NCBI GenBank assembly: GCA_021234535.1
Contig: CM037843.1
Coordinates: 20,057,911 to 20,121,910, forward strand
Source: Stichopus chloronotus
Lineage: Eukaryota > Echinodermata > Holothuroidea > Aspidochirotida > Stichopodidae
Length of the DNA stretch: 64,000 nucleotides
Direction: 5' to 3'
Below, one piece after another: positions 55,317-64,000 of the stretch. Within the stretch, counting starts at the first letter, position 1; each line of letters starts with the position of its first letter. Both the position numbers and the translations under genes were made by a program. Below the pieces are notes generated by a model that did not search any database, was not told the DNA's origin, and saw nothing but the letters and a program-made list of their open reading frames with translations.

Positions 55317-57322
55317 AAGTTTATTTTGATGGGCTGGGGGGCAAGTGGAGGACAAGACAATTCTCAAGGGGTCTCCCCCATAAAGTAGCACACAGTAGTA
55401 CGAGCACTTTTTCTCATTTCAAAACAGAACTTCTACAGTTTTCATCCATCCATTAAAAAATAAATAGAACTAGCTAATGGCGCATGAAGTCTTATAATTC
55501 TTGGGATAAAATCCTACTCTGTACCGAATTGTAAGGGTGAAACAGTGTAAATTTAACGCAAGATAAAAAAAATGCAAAAATGTACGCACAACTTCATATA
55601 TTTTGACCGGATAGACCCCCAAATGTAGAGTCACGGTATCCTCTGGAGCCACCAGTTTGTTGTAGCCCCTTAGGAGGGAACTTATCAAGGAGCTATCGTC
55701 TACTGAAAGAAGAGAGAAAACGGTAGATGCCGCTTATAAACTTGACAGACTCAGAATGAGTTCAGTGCCCAAAGAACACAAGGAGAATTCGCATGGCAGT
55801 TCATCTCTTTAAATGTTTCCAGGAAGTGCGTGAGGTGGAGGGGGGGGGGGGGGATTGGAGCCCAGGACTGTGAGATCCTCATCCGAAACCAGCCGTACAT
55901 ATATATTCGTCATCCGTCAGTATATTTTTGTTTTTCAGGGAGAAAGAACGTCAAGCCGGTCATTGGAGAGCTTTTCTCTAGACCGCGGATATTTCTCCAA
56001 GGCTCCTGCCCCATGCAGTCAGTCCTGTCACATGCATTACAACACTCTTAGCTGCTTATGGAATCCATTTCTTTGTGCACGAGGTCGTGGTCTGTTCACA
56101 CGGCGCTGAAAATGTGTGCTTTAGGTGGCATCGTAAACGTCATGGTACTAATCTAAAAATGCTGACATATGAATACAATGTGACTTCGACGACCTGATGT
56201 CATACATGGACCAAAGTTTGTGATTCAGAAGTAAAACAACGCCGGCGCAGCATACACGTACCGACATGTTGCAGTTATGTAAAGAGAAAATACAACCCTC
56301 ATTTTGTTACTCAGTTCATAAGGTGAGATAAATATTTACCATAAAAAGACAGGTTGCCTCGGTAAAAACGTTTGCCCAGAATATTTAACTATGTTATTCT
56401 CTTTGTCAAATCGCTCATCAAACTGAAGGGATAGTCTGTCCTAGGAATAACTATTTTTATTAATTTTATTCAATTCGCAAACACTTGGCAGTAAACTAGT
56501 GAAGTAGTAGTAAACATACGGCCACCAAAACCCTTTTCTTTTAAAAAAAAAATAAAAATAATAAAGGGACGAATGAGGAAAAGTATCGAAGATATTATCC
56601 ATATAAGACCTGATTATAACCACTACATTGACAAGCTTTGTCTTTATACCACAAAACAAGAAAGCTATGTAAAGAGAACTAGTGGAGGGCGGGCATGCAA
56701 CCGTAAAGACAGAGCCATATATACTGATGTATGGCTCTGAATAAAGACAGAGCCATATATAAAGGAACCCTACTGTATAAGCAGTCAACGAAGTCAAAAG
56801 TGGCAATATGGCAACCTCGATTCAAAAAAGGTTGGTCATACCTGTTTACCAAAAAAGTTGGTCATACCAGTTTATATAAAGCTGTTTCTTAAAATGCGTG
56901 ATGTTCATGGCTGTTGAGGTATAGGGGAGGATATGTTACATTAGTTTGGAGGATACATTTGTTTAAAAATATTAAAAAGTCAAATCATGACTCAGCAGTC
57001 GATCAAAAAAGACAATTTCTTTCATTTAATTTCATTTCATTCTTTATACGGGACAAATGGTGCGCGTCCACAATATTTAGCCTTCATGCCTCCCATCTTT
57101 CAGTGTTCATGATGGGACCATGGAGCTCCACGCTGGGACTCTATGAAAACTATCCCAATCCGCTCCCGAGGGTAAAATTCCCAATCCTCGATTCGGTTGT
57201 AAGATTACCGTTGTAAAGTATTTACCTTCCTGGTTCGAGTTCCGCAACTGACAAGAACCACCTTTCATTAAAAGAATGAAAGATAAAAAGACCAGCCATG
57301 TTCTCCTGCCAGTCGACGCCAT
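51410..57322 (-). CDS. Nicotinic-receptor-like pentameric ligand-gated ion channel subunit, divergent (7 exons)
   Basis: Exons (minus): 57226-57322, 55590-55702, 55133-55177, 54515-54621, 53322-53445, 52477-53067, 51410-51502; all GT-AG, 1170 nt, 389 aa. The start has a good context (ACCATGG). Residues 1 to about 24 are a signal peptide. The extracellular domain shows [34 protein letters not shown] (loop A), Cys-loop C152-C164 and loop [10 protein letters not shown] with Cys214-215. M1 is about 266-283, M2 about 288-304 ([11 protein letters not shown]), M3 about 314-335 and M4 in exon 7. It shares with the plus-strand gene the 11-residue Cys-loop (here PPFG at the FPFD place), the pre-M1 hydrophilic insert, the missing loop-B Trp and the short M3-M4 loop. 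Unlike that gene it also lacks the loop-D Trp (Leu instead). Exons 2, 3, 4, 5 and 7 have exactly the same lengths in both genes. The two could be subunits of one heteromeric channel; that is inference. Confidence 0.93.
51647..51847. mobile_element. compact foldback element (201 bp hairpin) in receptor intron 6
   Basis: Two arms of about 95-100 bp are almost perfectly complementary around a centre near 51747. Examples are CTGCTACGATTGTTACGTCA on the left and TGACGTAACAATCGTAGCAG on the right; ATGCGCATGCGTCACGTCGT and ACGACGTGACGCATGCGCAT. Only a handful of mismatches are visible. It lies 145 bp upstream (minus strand) of exon 7. No obvious coding capacity; the high arm identity implies a recent insertion or gene conversion. 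Confidence 0.93.
52477..53067 (-). CDS. exon 6 (ligand loops, insert, M1-M3), minus-strand receptor
   Basis: 591 nt. [12 protein letters not shown], loop [10 protein letters not shown], the insert [14 protein letters not shown] onward, and three membrane helices. Donor GCG|GTGAGC. Confidence 0.96.
53322..53445 (-). CDS. exon 5 (first half of Cys-loop), minus-strand receptor
   Basis: 124 nt. [17 protein letters not shown] through [16 protein letters not shown]. Donor GCG|GTACGT. Confidence 0.93.
53570..53595. repeat. poly-G tract at the end of a dispersed repeat, receptor intron 4
   Basis: About 14 consecutive G follow GGCGGTAGCTAGGGTCTTAT, resembling the (T)GGCG-TAGC-AGG motif seen at about 12631, 39124 and 42392. 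Probably the end of a dispersed repeat family. Confidence 0.6.
54473..54490. repeat. (CA)n microsatellite, receptor intron 4
   Basis: Nine CA units shortly after exon 4 of the minus-strand receptor. Confidence 0.85.
54515..54621 (-). CDS. exon 4, minus-strand receptor
   Basis: 107 nt. [17 protein letters not shown] through [10 protein letters not shown]; a textbook nicotinic block. Confidence 0.96.
55133..55177 (-). CDS. exon 3 (45 nt), minus-strand receptor
   Basis: [15 protein letters not shown]; too short to stand out alone, but phase, length and position match the 45-nt exon of the sister gene. Confidence 0.92.
55229..55314. repeat. (AT)n microsatellite, receptor intron 2
   Basis: Forty-three uninterrupted AT units in the intron between exons 2 and 3 of the minus-strand receptor; expected to be highly length-variable. 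Confidence 0.97.
55590..55702 (-). CDS. exon 2, minus-strand receptor
   Basis: 113 nt. [20 protein letters not shown] through VYPVKIYEV; clear nicotinic N-terminal helix. Donor GTT|GTGCGT. Confidence 0.94.
57226..57322 (-). CDS. exon 1 (signal peptide), minus-strand receptor
   Basis: [20 protein letters not shown] then [12 protein letters not shown]. Donor GAAG|GTAAAT, phase 1 (split codon Val). Confidence 0.88.
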
Positions 57323-57762
57323 GGTTTGCGAATGAAATAGTCTGTGGAAGAAGCATACCCAAAGATGTCAACTGCCTGAGTGTGTGAGAAATATACGTAA
57401 ATAAGTCAGAAGACATGTTCCTTGACTGGAATTCCCCTTTGATCATAACCACCGCCTGCTCACTCAGAAACAGGTTGGAGATAGTTGGTGAGACATGTTA
57501 CATTTACTGTAGTGTGTATGCGATTATTCAACATATGCATATATATGTTATATTACCTTCGAAAATAAAAGGCATTATATATTCTAAATCATTCGCCAGA
57601 AAGTCTCGATCATTTATCTTTGTTGGTTCACATTTTTCGATGGTTGATATGATAAACGTGACACTACTGTAAATATTATTCAAATAGAGTAAAAACAAGT
57701 TGAGGATTTTTTCTTCTGCCATTTGAGGGCCAAGCAGGGAGTTGGGGGGCTGTTGACTATCG

Positions 57763-58038
57763 TTGCTTCACCGTATCTCCGAAAAAAAAAATGAATGTCT
57801 CCAAACAATCAAGCACGCTTTATCATTCGGTTTCAAAGAAATTTATGGCGGATGGAATCTGAAAGAAATATCTTACTTTCTGCTCAGTAACAAATTTAAT
57901 CTTCATGAGACTGACTTTCATTGGATAAAGAAACGTAACCTACCAGTCTCCTTGAGGTATGAATCTAAACATTTCAATAAATCACTTTTACCCTACCAAG
58001 GTGATCACAGGTCATTCGTGTTCGAATACCGTATATAG
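57763..58038 (+). other. unassigned open frame, 91 codons
   Basis: A lysine- and aromatic-rich frame with protein-like composition (FGFKEIYGGWNLKEISYFLL, then LPYQGDHRSFVFEYRI), ending in TAG. There is no ATG at its 5' end; it opens near CGTTGCTTCACC. I do not recognise it. It could be the last exon of a gene or a transposon fragment. No acceptor or partner exon was convincing. Confidence 0.25.
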
Positions 58039-58929
58039 CTGCATGTAGGGATAGCTCCTATGTTCATACTAGTCAGTCTAGCGACTGGTATTTAATATAT
58101 ACCAGTCTGGTAACCAGCGGAGAAGGTGGGACCCCTTTGAGAATCGTCTCGTCCTCCACTTGCTCCCCCTACCCATAAAAAAAAATTCGAAGAAAAAAAT
58201 GAGAATATTAGTCTCTCCGTCTCTCCGTACGCCACACACCAACTGATGTTTGCGCTCCGCTCAAATAGTGCATGTCTTTACTATACATGCCCTACTTCAT
58301 CACTGTACCCCCCACCCCTTCATCCAAACGTGCCCCATGAATGTCTGGTCACTCACTGGTACACAACCAGATCAGAGAGCAAAATATAAAAGTAAATTAT
58401 GAGAAATACATGAAATAGCTTAAAGGTAAACTAAACCAATTACAGGGGACGGATTTTTGTTTGCTTAGTAGAACTCCTCTGTAAAGAAATCCTACGTCTG
58501 AATTTTGTTAAATCTTGAGAAATTTCTATCTTTCTGCACGTGTAGTAAGGCTATCTATTTGACTCATATACAACTTGAATTACGACCGAATGTCGAATTT
58601 CAAAGAAAAACAAAGGCTTCTTTGAAGTTAATTCTTGCAATAATTTGCCACTCTTACATGCATGTAACTGCAAATCTTTCTTGACTAGAGAAGTCTTCCT
58701 TAATACATAGTCTTTGTGATGCCTATCATTCATCATATTAGGTCAGCATTGTGCATAGTGATTGTTTCATACATATTGGTGATACGATAAATTACTGTAA
58801 TATTACAAAGTCAAGCATGTTAAACATCCTTGCCTTAATGTGCCATTTAAAATGTATCATCGAAACCACAGTGCATTTGTGCCTCCTGGCTTTATTACTT
58901 AGTTACACTTAGAAACATAAGCTATAAAG

Positions 58930-59160
58930 TTACAGGTTTGTCATTACTATATTATCGGTTAATTTTTCACTACATTATCAGTTATTACATTGTCGGTAAT
59001 TTTTTTTACCACATTATCGGTAATAACATTATAGGTTGATTTGCTGTTACGTTATCGATTCGTTTTACGATATCGGTCAATCTTTTACTACATTTTCGGT
59101 TCGTTTTCCAGTATCGATTATTTTTTATATGATCGGTTGTAACAATGGGAAGGGACTTGT
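58930..59160 (+). repeat. ATTATCGGT minisatellite
   Basis: Irregular units of about 20-30 bp with cores CACTACATTATCAGTTATTA, TTTACCACATTATCGGTAAT and TTTACTACATTTTCGGTTCG. Inverse of the array at 44385-44585. Confidence 0.75.
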
Positions 59161-61059
59161 CACGTTTATTAAAATTAACCCTTACGACTCTCTCCACCGG
59201 TAGTATAGGTCTACGTAAAGCACTAAACTGTGCATGCTTAACTGAAATTGGATATTTGTCATTAACAGTGATTGCACTTTTGGTGAAAAATTAGGCCACT
59301 TACCGTGTCCTGTGAACTCTGCGAGGATGGCCCAACCTTTTACTTTTCAATTCAGCGAGTAGCCCTCACACAAGTGCCTTACCTATCGCGATTCGAACTT
59401 ATATATTGGAAAATATGTACGGAAGCATATTATCACGTTGCGAATAGAGCCACACACGCAGTCACACAAAACTAGACATTTGTTCTCATGCAGTATTCGG
59501 CGCATAGATGTTCGTAAACCGTATGACTGTCGAGTTCGTTATTACCACACGAAGACTAAATACCGAACTTTAAATCATGAGGATTACACCTGAACTTTTC
59601 AGTCACCTAGCAGACACGCCTAAAAGTTACACGATTCCCCAGATTTTATAATTCGATCACTTCCCCCCCCCCCTCCCCTTTCTTTTTAATAACGGTTAAG
59701 TCACAATACATTTGGATGTGATTAGAAATCATTTGTTACCAAGCAATCTGTTGTATCCCTGTAAGTGTGTTACCAATAATTATGGGTTTTAAAGGCTTCC
59801 ATAATCACGCTTTTATTTTCTATTCATAGTCAGATCATACTGACTGCTACTTTCCAGATGTAGCAGTATTTGTACATTTGTGGTACACTTGCTTGACATT
59901 CGGTATGCGTTTACTGCGTGTTTCGCTTGCTGTGGGACATAATTCACCCAAAAGATAAGATTCAAGGACGGATGTGTACTTTCCTCTTTCGATATGTCTA
60001 TGTTTCGATACCGTAGTTCAATGTTTTGGGGTTTCGACTTTTTGCGCCCGTTATACTCAAGGCACGATAGACATGCATGTATTGTCTATAAAATACACAC
60101 ATATTGAGTATTGTACCATACACAGCAAAGTATATCATGAGATAAACAGAAGAAGATTCCTTAACAAGATGATACCTGACATGAGGTGTTCGAATGACAG
60201 GAGAGACAGAGATGGGTTAATTAAGGCTTTGTTTTCATCACGTATTATCACGCACTCGACTCGAAACTTCATCAATAACCCGACTTTATATACTGTTCGA
60301 CTCTCCCTGGCGTGTAACGGAAGGGCGCCTTGACAAGCTCTTAAAGCAGCGCAAGGGAGCACGTGACTCCGGATCTTTTTTGCTAGCAAAACCTGAGGAA
60401 GTGGGGGGGGGGGGGGGGATATCACTCCAAACATTTTTTGCAACCAGAAAAACGTCGAAAAGGGGTCATGTTTGAGTAAAATGAGGCGTAATCGTCCGTT
60501 ATACGCCGTGCCAATATAGGATAAATTTTGATGCAATTGCAAATTACCTTTTTTAACCAACAAGGAGCGCCAAAATTTTTTTTTTGAACGTTTTGTTGTC
60601 ACAACCGTGGTTAATACAAAACATTTTGCTGCAGGCCAGAACTTAAGTAAAGATATTTAAGAAAAAAAGGTAATGAATGGAAGTATGAATGATTTAACTT
60701 ACGCACATGGTTACACAATTCGAGGTAAATTGTGCCTTATAATAAAGTATTTAAAGGAGGGGGAAAGGGTCCACAAAGGGTACGTCAAAAAAGGGTTACA
60801 TTTTGAAAATGATTATGCCACAATTAGGGCCAGTCTTTAGGTATCAGTGGTAATTACGCCTTATGGTGTACATATGGAAAAAGATCGACAAGCATATATA
60901 CATGTGCCCGTCTAATAGGGTACAACACCAAACTCCGGAGGTGAAACACATTCCAGTGCATGGTACGGTTTTTTTTCCAGATGCTTCCGTGACTGGATTC
61001 ATGGCTGCTCCACCCTGTTGACTAGACAGCCTACCCCAAACTCCTCGAAAGATTATATA

Positions 61060-61240
61060 CATAGGATGAGTTACGAAAGATGGATCATTCAAATTTTTGA
61101 ATGTTTGGGTTAATAAAAAGATATTCTTGAGCAAGAAGTAACTGCTATTCTATTTGTGAGGGAGAAGAATATACCGTACTGTCCTATTTTGGTTAAAAAA
61201 AAGATTTTTTTCTAGGAACAAACACAACATTTCACTTAAA
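61060..61240 (+). repeat. decayed relative of MITE family B
   Basis: ATGAGTTACGAAAGATGGATCATTC-like sequence, then GAGCAAGAAGTAACTG, then AACAAACACAACATTTCACT, follow the same order as ATGAGTAACAGC...GATGCATCATTTG, GAGCAACAAATAACTG and AACAAACGCCCTATTTCCCT in the intact copies. Only the right two-thirds is recognisable and the terminal repeat is eroded. Confidence 0.5.
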
Positions 61241-62165
61241 TTTACATGTTGTTGTCTAACAATGAAAATGCAATTGCGTCTTAATAACTGACACGTCAGT
61301 GGATCTCATATTCTAGCTGTAGCGCCAGGATGTAAGTTGTTTTCCCCACCAAAGTTGATCTTATTCAGATAAATGGAAATCGATAAGAAGCCATAGTTGA
61401 CAAGCTAATAAAGTTAATTGTGCTACTCTCCTAAGTGCATTCGTTTTGAGCAAAAAAAGATCAATAATATCTCTTGCAGGAATGAGAAAGGGATTGTGTA
61501 GGGAAACAAATCCATTAGGACAGAGTTTAAATTTCTTTTTGTGTCATATGACAAGTTCTGATTAGTCCTACTCCTCTTACAAGTTAAACTCGTAAGTACT
61601 AATTTTCAACTGTTGTGGAGAAAAAGAATTAGGTCATGAAAGCTTCAGAGTGCACGTGCATGGGAGAGTTGCATGTAATTTATGAACTAGACTAATAGCT
61701 GCGGGTAGTGTGTGTGTTAGTTTTTTCCAATACTTCCTGCCTTAGACTGCACATTTTCAATTATCACAACCCTTGTTTGCTTGCTTGCATGTAATTTACC
61801 ATGCAATGCAAGACTTACAACAGTCTTGAGCCAATGCAGTTAAACAGACTTCAGTCGGGAGTATTTCCAGTGCAAAAGAAATTTTGGTCAGTAACTTTAT
61901 GTGACGGCTATACATATTTTCAACTTCCCGAGGACTTCACCTACAGGAAAAGTTCTTGTTTTAGACTTTAATTGTTTTCTTTCCTTTTATTTTACTTAAA
62001 TTATCAATGTTTCAGTTAAAATATTGTTACGCTGAATAACAAGAAAAATCAGAGCGTTCGTTTCGGATTTTGATGAAACAGACCCACGCAAAGAGTAAAA
62101 AAAGTTCGCAACTTTCGTTAAATTAGTACCTGGAGGACCGAACTTTTTTCTTAACAAACCTTCAA
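61241..62165. other. upstream flank of the C-type lectin gene
   Basis: AT-rich, no exon seen. I could not place a convincing TATA box or 5' UTR intron. Confidence 0.4.
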
Positions 62166-62684
62166 ATGATGTCAGGGAGGTCAATTTTACGTCAGATCGT
62201 CATCATTTTCTTCGTCGATTTGCTGTCAGTCGGTTACGCTTCTTTGAATTGTGCATGCCCGAGGCCGTGGCGTTTGTTCAGAGATCACTGTTACCTGTTT
62301 AACACGGAGAGGGCCACTTTCCACGACGCCGAGTCGATATGTGCCAATCAGAAAAGGAAACCAAGCCACTTGATTTCTATTTTAAGTGAGGAAGAGCAAC
62401 GGTACGCGGTGGAAACAAGTCAAGAAGTCTGGCAATCTTTGCAAGTTTGGATCGGTCTGACCGACGCTGAGCAAGAAGGCAACTTCTCTTGGGTGGATGG
62501 CTCGCCCATGATTTTCGAAAACTTTGGTCGAGGTGAACCTAATAACGTCGGAGGGAGAGAACATTGCGTGCATTTTACGTGGAAAGGATTTTGGAACGAT
62601 AGACGTTGCTCTACAGAATATTACTTTATCTGCAAAAGAAGTCACATAGATGGCATACAGACGTGCTTACGTGATCAATTTTGA
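62166..62684 (+). CDS. Secreted C-type lectin, single carbohydrate-recognition domain, intronless
   Basis: 172 aa in one exon. The first of two adjacent ATGs is used as start. Residues 1 to about 27 (RQIVIIFFVDLLSVGYA) are a signal peptide. One C-type lectin-like domain follows: CPRPWRLFRDHCYLF start (long-form extra N-terminal Cys pair), WIGLTDAEQEGNFSWVDG, GEPNN (EPN motif), then WND (FWNDRRC) and YFICKR. EPN together with WND is the calcium-site-2 signature of lectins that bind mannose, GlcNAc or fucose. Such lectins act outside the cell, commonly in microbial recognition and agglutination in invertebrate coelomic fluid. There is one N-glycosylation sequon (NFS) and an extra C-terminal Cys (QTCLRDQF) that could form a disulfide-linked dimer (inference). 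Lack of introns could mean a retrocopy or simply a compact lectin gene; the frame is intact. Confidence 0.95.
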   Translation: MMSGRSILRQIVIIFFVDLLSVGYASLNCACPRPWRLFRDHCYLFNTERATFHDAESICANQKRKPSHLISILSEEEQRYAVETSQEVWQSLQVWIGLTDAEQEGNFSWVDGSPMIFENFGRGEPNNVGGREHCVHFTWKGFWNDRRCSTEYYFICKRSHIDGIQTCLRDQF

Positions 62685-64000
62685 AGACGATTAAATGATG
62701 GCATTTTTCGCCGTGAGGTGTATAATTCAAGAAGATAGAAATGCCATTACAATGTTTGTTTTTTTTTTAATCTTGTGATTACCGGTCCAGCCAAAGTCAG
62801 CTTTTGTTAAATGTTATTTCATATTTATTGTTCACATGAATTTAATCCAGTCAAGTCGAATTCTAAGTAGTGTTGTGAACTTTAGACTTACTGATATCCG
62901 ATGATGTAATTATATCAAGGAGCGAACATACTTCAGCCACTCCCAAAAGTGGAGATTTAATGGTCCTGTGCCCACCCCTTCACCCCGACACTGAATCGGT
63001 ACAATTAGAAAAGGTTCAAACTTCAGTGTTAGGAGTTATGATCAACATCGAACTGGTTTGTTGAACCAAAAGTTCAGTGAAACGTACTATGGAATTTTCC
63101 GCTCAGTATGCTGCTACATCGTGACACTATGTGGCCTGGTGACAAAGATACTTGTTTTTGGTCCCATGGCTCCCCCGATCCCCCGTGACAGTGATTATGT
63201 GATTATAGGTTGTCTTAAATGTGATTATGGTAGCCATGTAGGGCAGTTTGCATGTAGGACTTTCTAAGTATTAGCGAAACCGACAACTTCATCCACATAC
63301 ATGTTATTTACTCAGTTCCTGATTCTTTGTACCTACCGAGTGTCTTTCTCTCGCTGCTGTTCTTAGCGATAAGCGTTTAGTACAGTACAGGTCCATGCTA
63401 TTCTATCCCATGAAGGCAATTTTCAAACTTCGTTCGAACATTTTAGATCTGGTGTCTTTTGAAAGCTTAATAGATGAAGGTTCTTATCTATTTCCATATT
63501 TTTCTTCAAATTTTTCAAATTTTGTTAATTGCAGAGATCTCATTTGCATGTAATTTAAATATTACCGTCACGTACGGATATTTAAAAAATAACTGAAATT
63601 TATCTCCCTGCAAGCAACATAACCCATGACCCACACGAATGTTAGCTGTGTCGTAGGAACTTAGACATTCTTCCTTCCAATAAATTTGGAATTTTTTTTG
63701 TTTGTTCACTAATCATTTATGCTAATTAGGTAGTGTACAAAATAGCTATGTCCTGTACATCAGAATTTTCAATGTATTTTTTTTAACGTTTAGTTATCTA
63801 AAAACACAATCATTTTTTGTGATATTCAGTAAAGTTATAATTTAGGACATTGGTCAACAAGGTCCGGACAAAAAGTTCTGAAATTATAATTACTATGAAT
63901 TCTACAACGAAAACTAAAAAAAAAAACGTGAAGACAATGTGTGAGAAAAAAATATGTCCCGTTGTGACCTCTGTTGGAAATATTCAAGTGCTTATTAATT
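62685..64000. other. intergenic to the window end
   Basis: No coding exon recognised. A CCAATAAATTT poly(A)-like hexamer at about 63678 is roughly 1 kb beyond the lectin stop, so its use is uncertain. Confidence 0.45.

Larger units (their letters stand above)
57323..61059. other. intergenic, no confident gene
   Basis: Upstream flank of the minus-strand receptor. It contains an unassigned 91-codon frame at 57763-58038, the ATTATCGG minisatellite at 58930-59160, and poly-C/poly-G tracts at about 59664-59676 and 60403-60417. Confidence 0.5.

Noticed and set aside
55178..55360. Tyr-Ile repeat frame on the minus strand
   Set aside because: Pure translation of the (AT)n microsatellite.
56690..56770. 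Repeated CAGAGCCATATAT words with an inverted copy
   Set aside because: Too short and local to define an element; probably a small local duplication.
60135..60602. 155-codon frame on the minus strand
   Set aside because: Runs through a poly-G/poly-C tract (Pro run) and lacks conserved motifs or splice partners; likely chance.
1..64000. tRNA, rRNA, CRISPR or prokaryotic operon signals
   Set aside because: None recognised by eye. Gene structure is clearly spliced and eukaryotic. A tRNAscan-SE or Rfam run would be needed to exclude small RNA genes.

Overview
This window is eukaryotic nuclear DNA from an animal. Genes are split into short exons with GT-AG introns, the DNA between them is AT-rich, and there are many microsatellites, poly-G tracts and small palindromic transposons. 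The gene set (mitochondrial enoyl-CoA isomerase, acetylcholine-receptor-like channels, a secreted C-type lectin) and the repeat style (many aggcctac words, G-run repeats, tandem TGACCTTTGACCT repeats) suggest a marine invertebrate deuterostome, most likely an echinoderm and perhaps a sea cucumber. That placement is an inference from style and not a database match.

Left part (1-34 kb): a truncated CR1-like LINE tail (about 68-390) comes first. Two head-to-tail copies of a mitochondrial Delta3,Delta2-enoyl-CoA isomerase (ECI1) follow on the minus strand, at 4212-8902 (300 aa) and 20829-28553 (291 aa). Each has seven exons, and the five internal exons have identical lengths (128, 147, 99, 82, 117 nt), so they are a tandem duplication. 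The 20.8-28.6 kb copy looks canonical. The 4.2-8.9 kb copy keeps the catalytic Glu but has a changed oxyanion-hole segment and a different C-terminus. The DNA between and inside them is full of repeats whose unit carries a nuclear-receptor DR1-like motif, plus TTAA-flanked MITEs and a decayed hAT transposase that abuts the start of the second copy.

Right part (38-58 kb): two convergent seven-exon genes, 39713-48114 (+, 385 aa) and 51410-57322 (-, 389 aa), encode nicotinic-receptor-like pentameric ligand-gated ion channel subunits. They share unusual features: a Cys-loop with 11 instead of 13 intervening residues and no FPFD motif, a hydrophilic insertion of about 30 residues between strand beta-10 and M1, a missing loop-B tryptophan despite a kept loop-C vicinal Cys pair, a bulky hydrophobic pore lining, and a tiny M3-M4 loop. 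Five of their seven exons have the same length in both genes, and exon 6 differs by only 12 nt. This pair is the best candidate here for something undescribed.

Far right (62.2-62.7 kb): an intronless gene encodes a secreted single-domain C-type lectin with an EPN sugar-binding motif. The rest is intergenic DNA and introns holding foldback elements, minisatellites and other dispersed repeats. I recognised no tRNA, rRNA or CRISPR.
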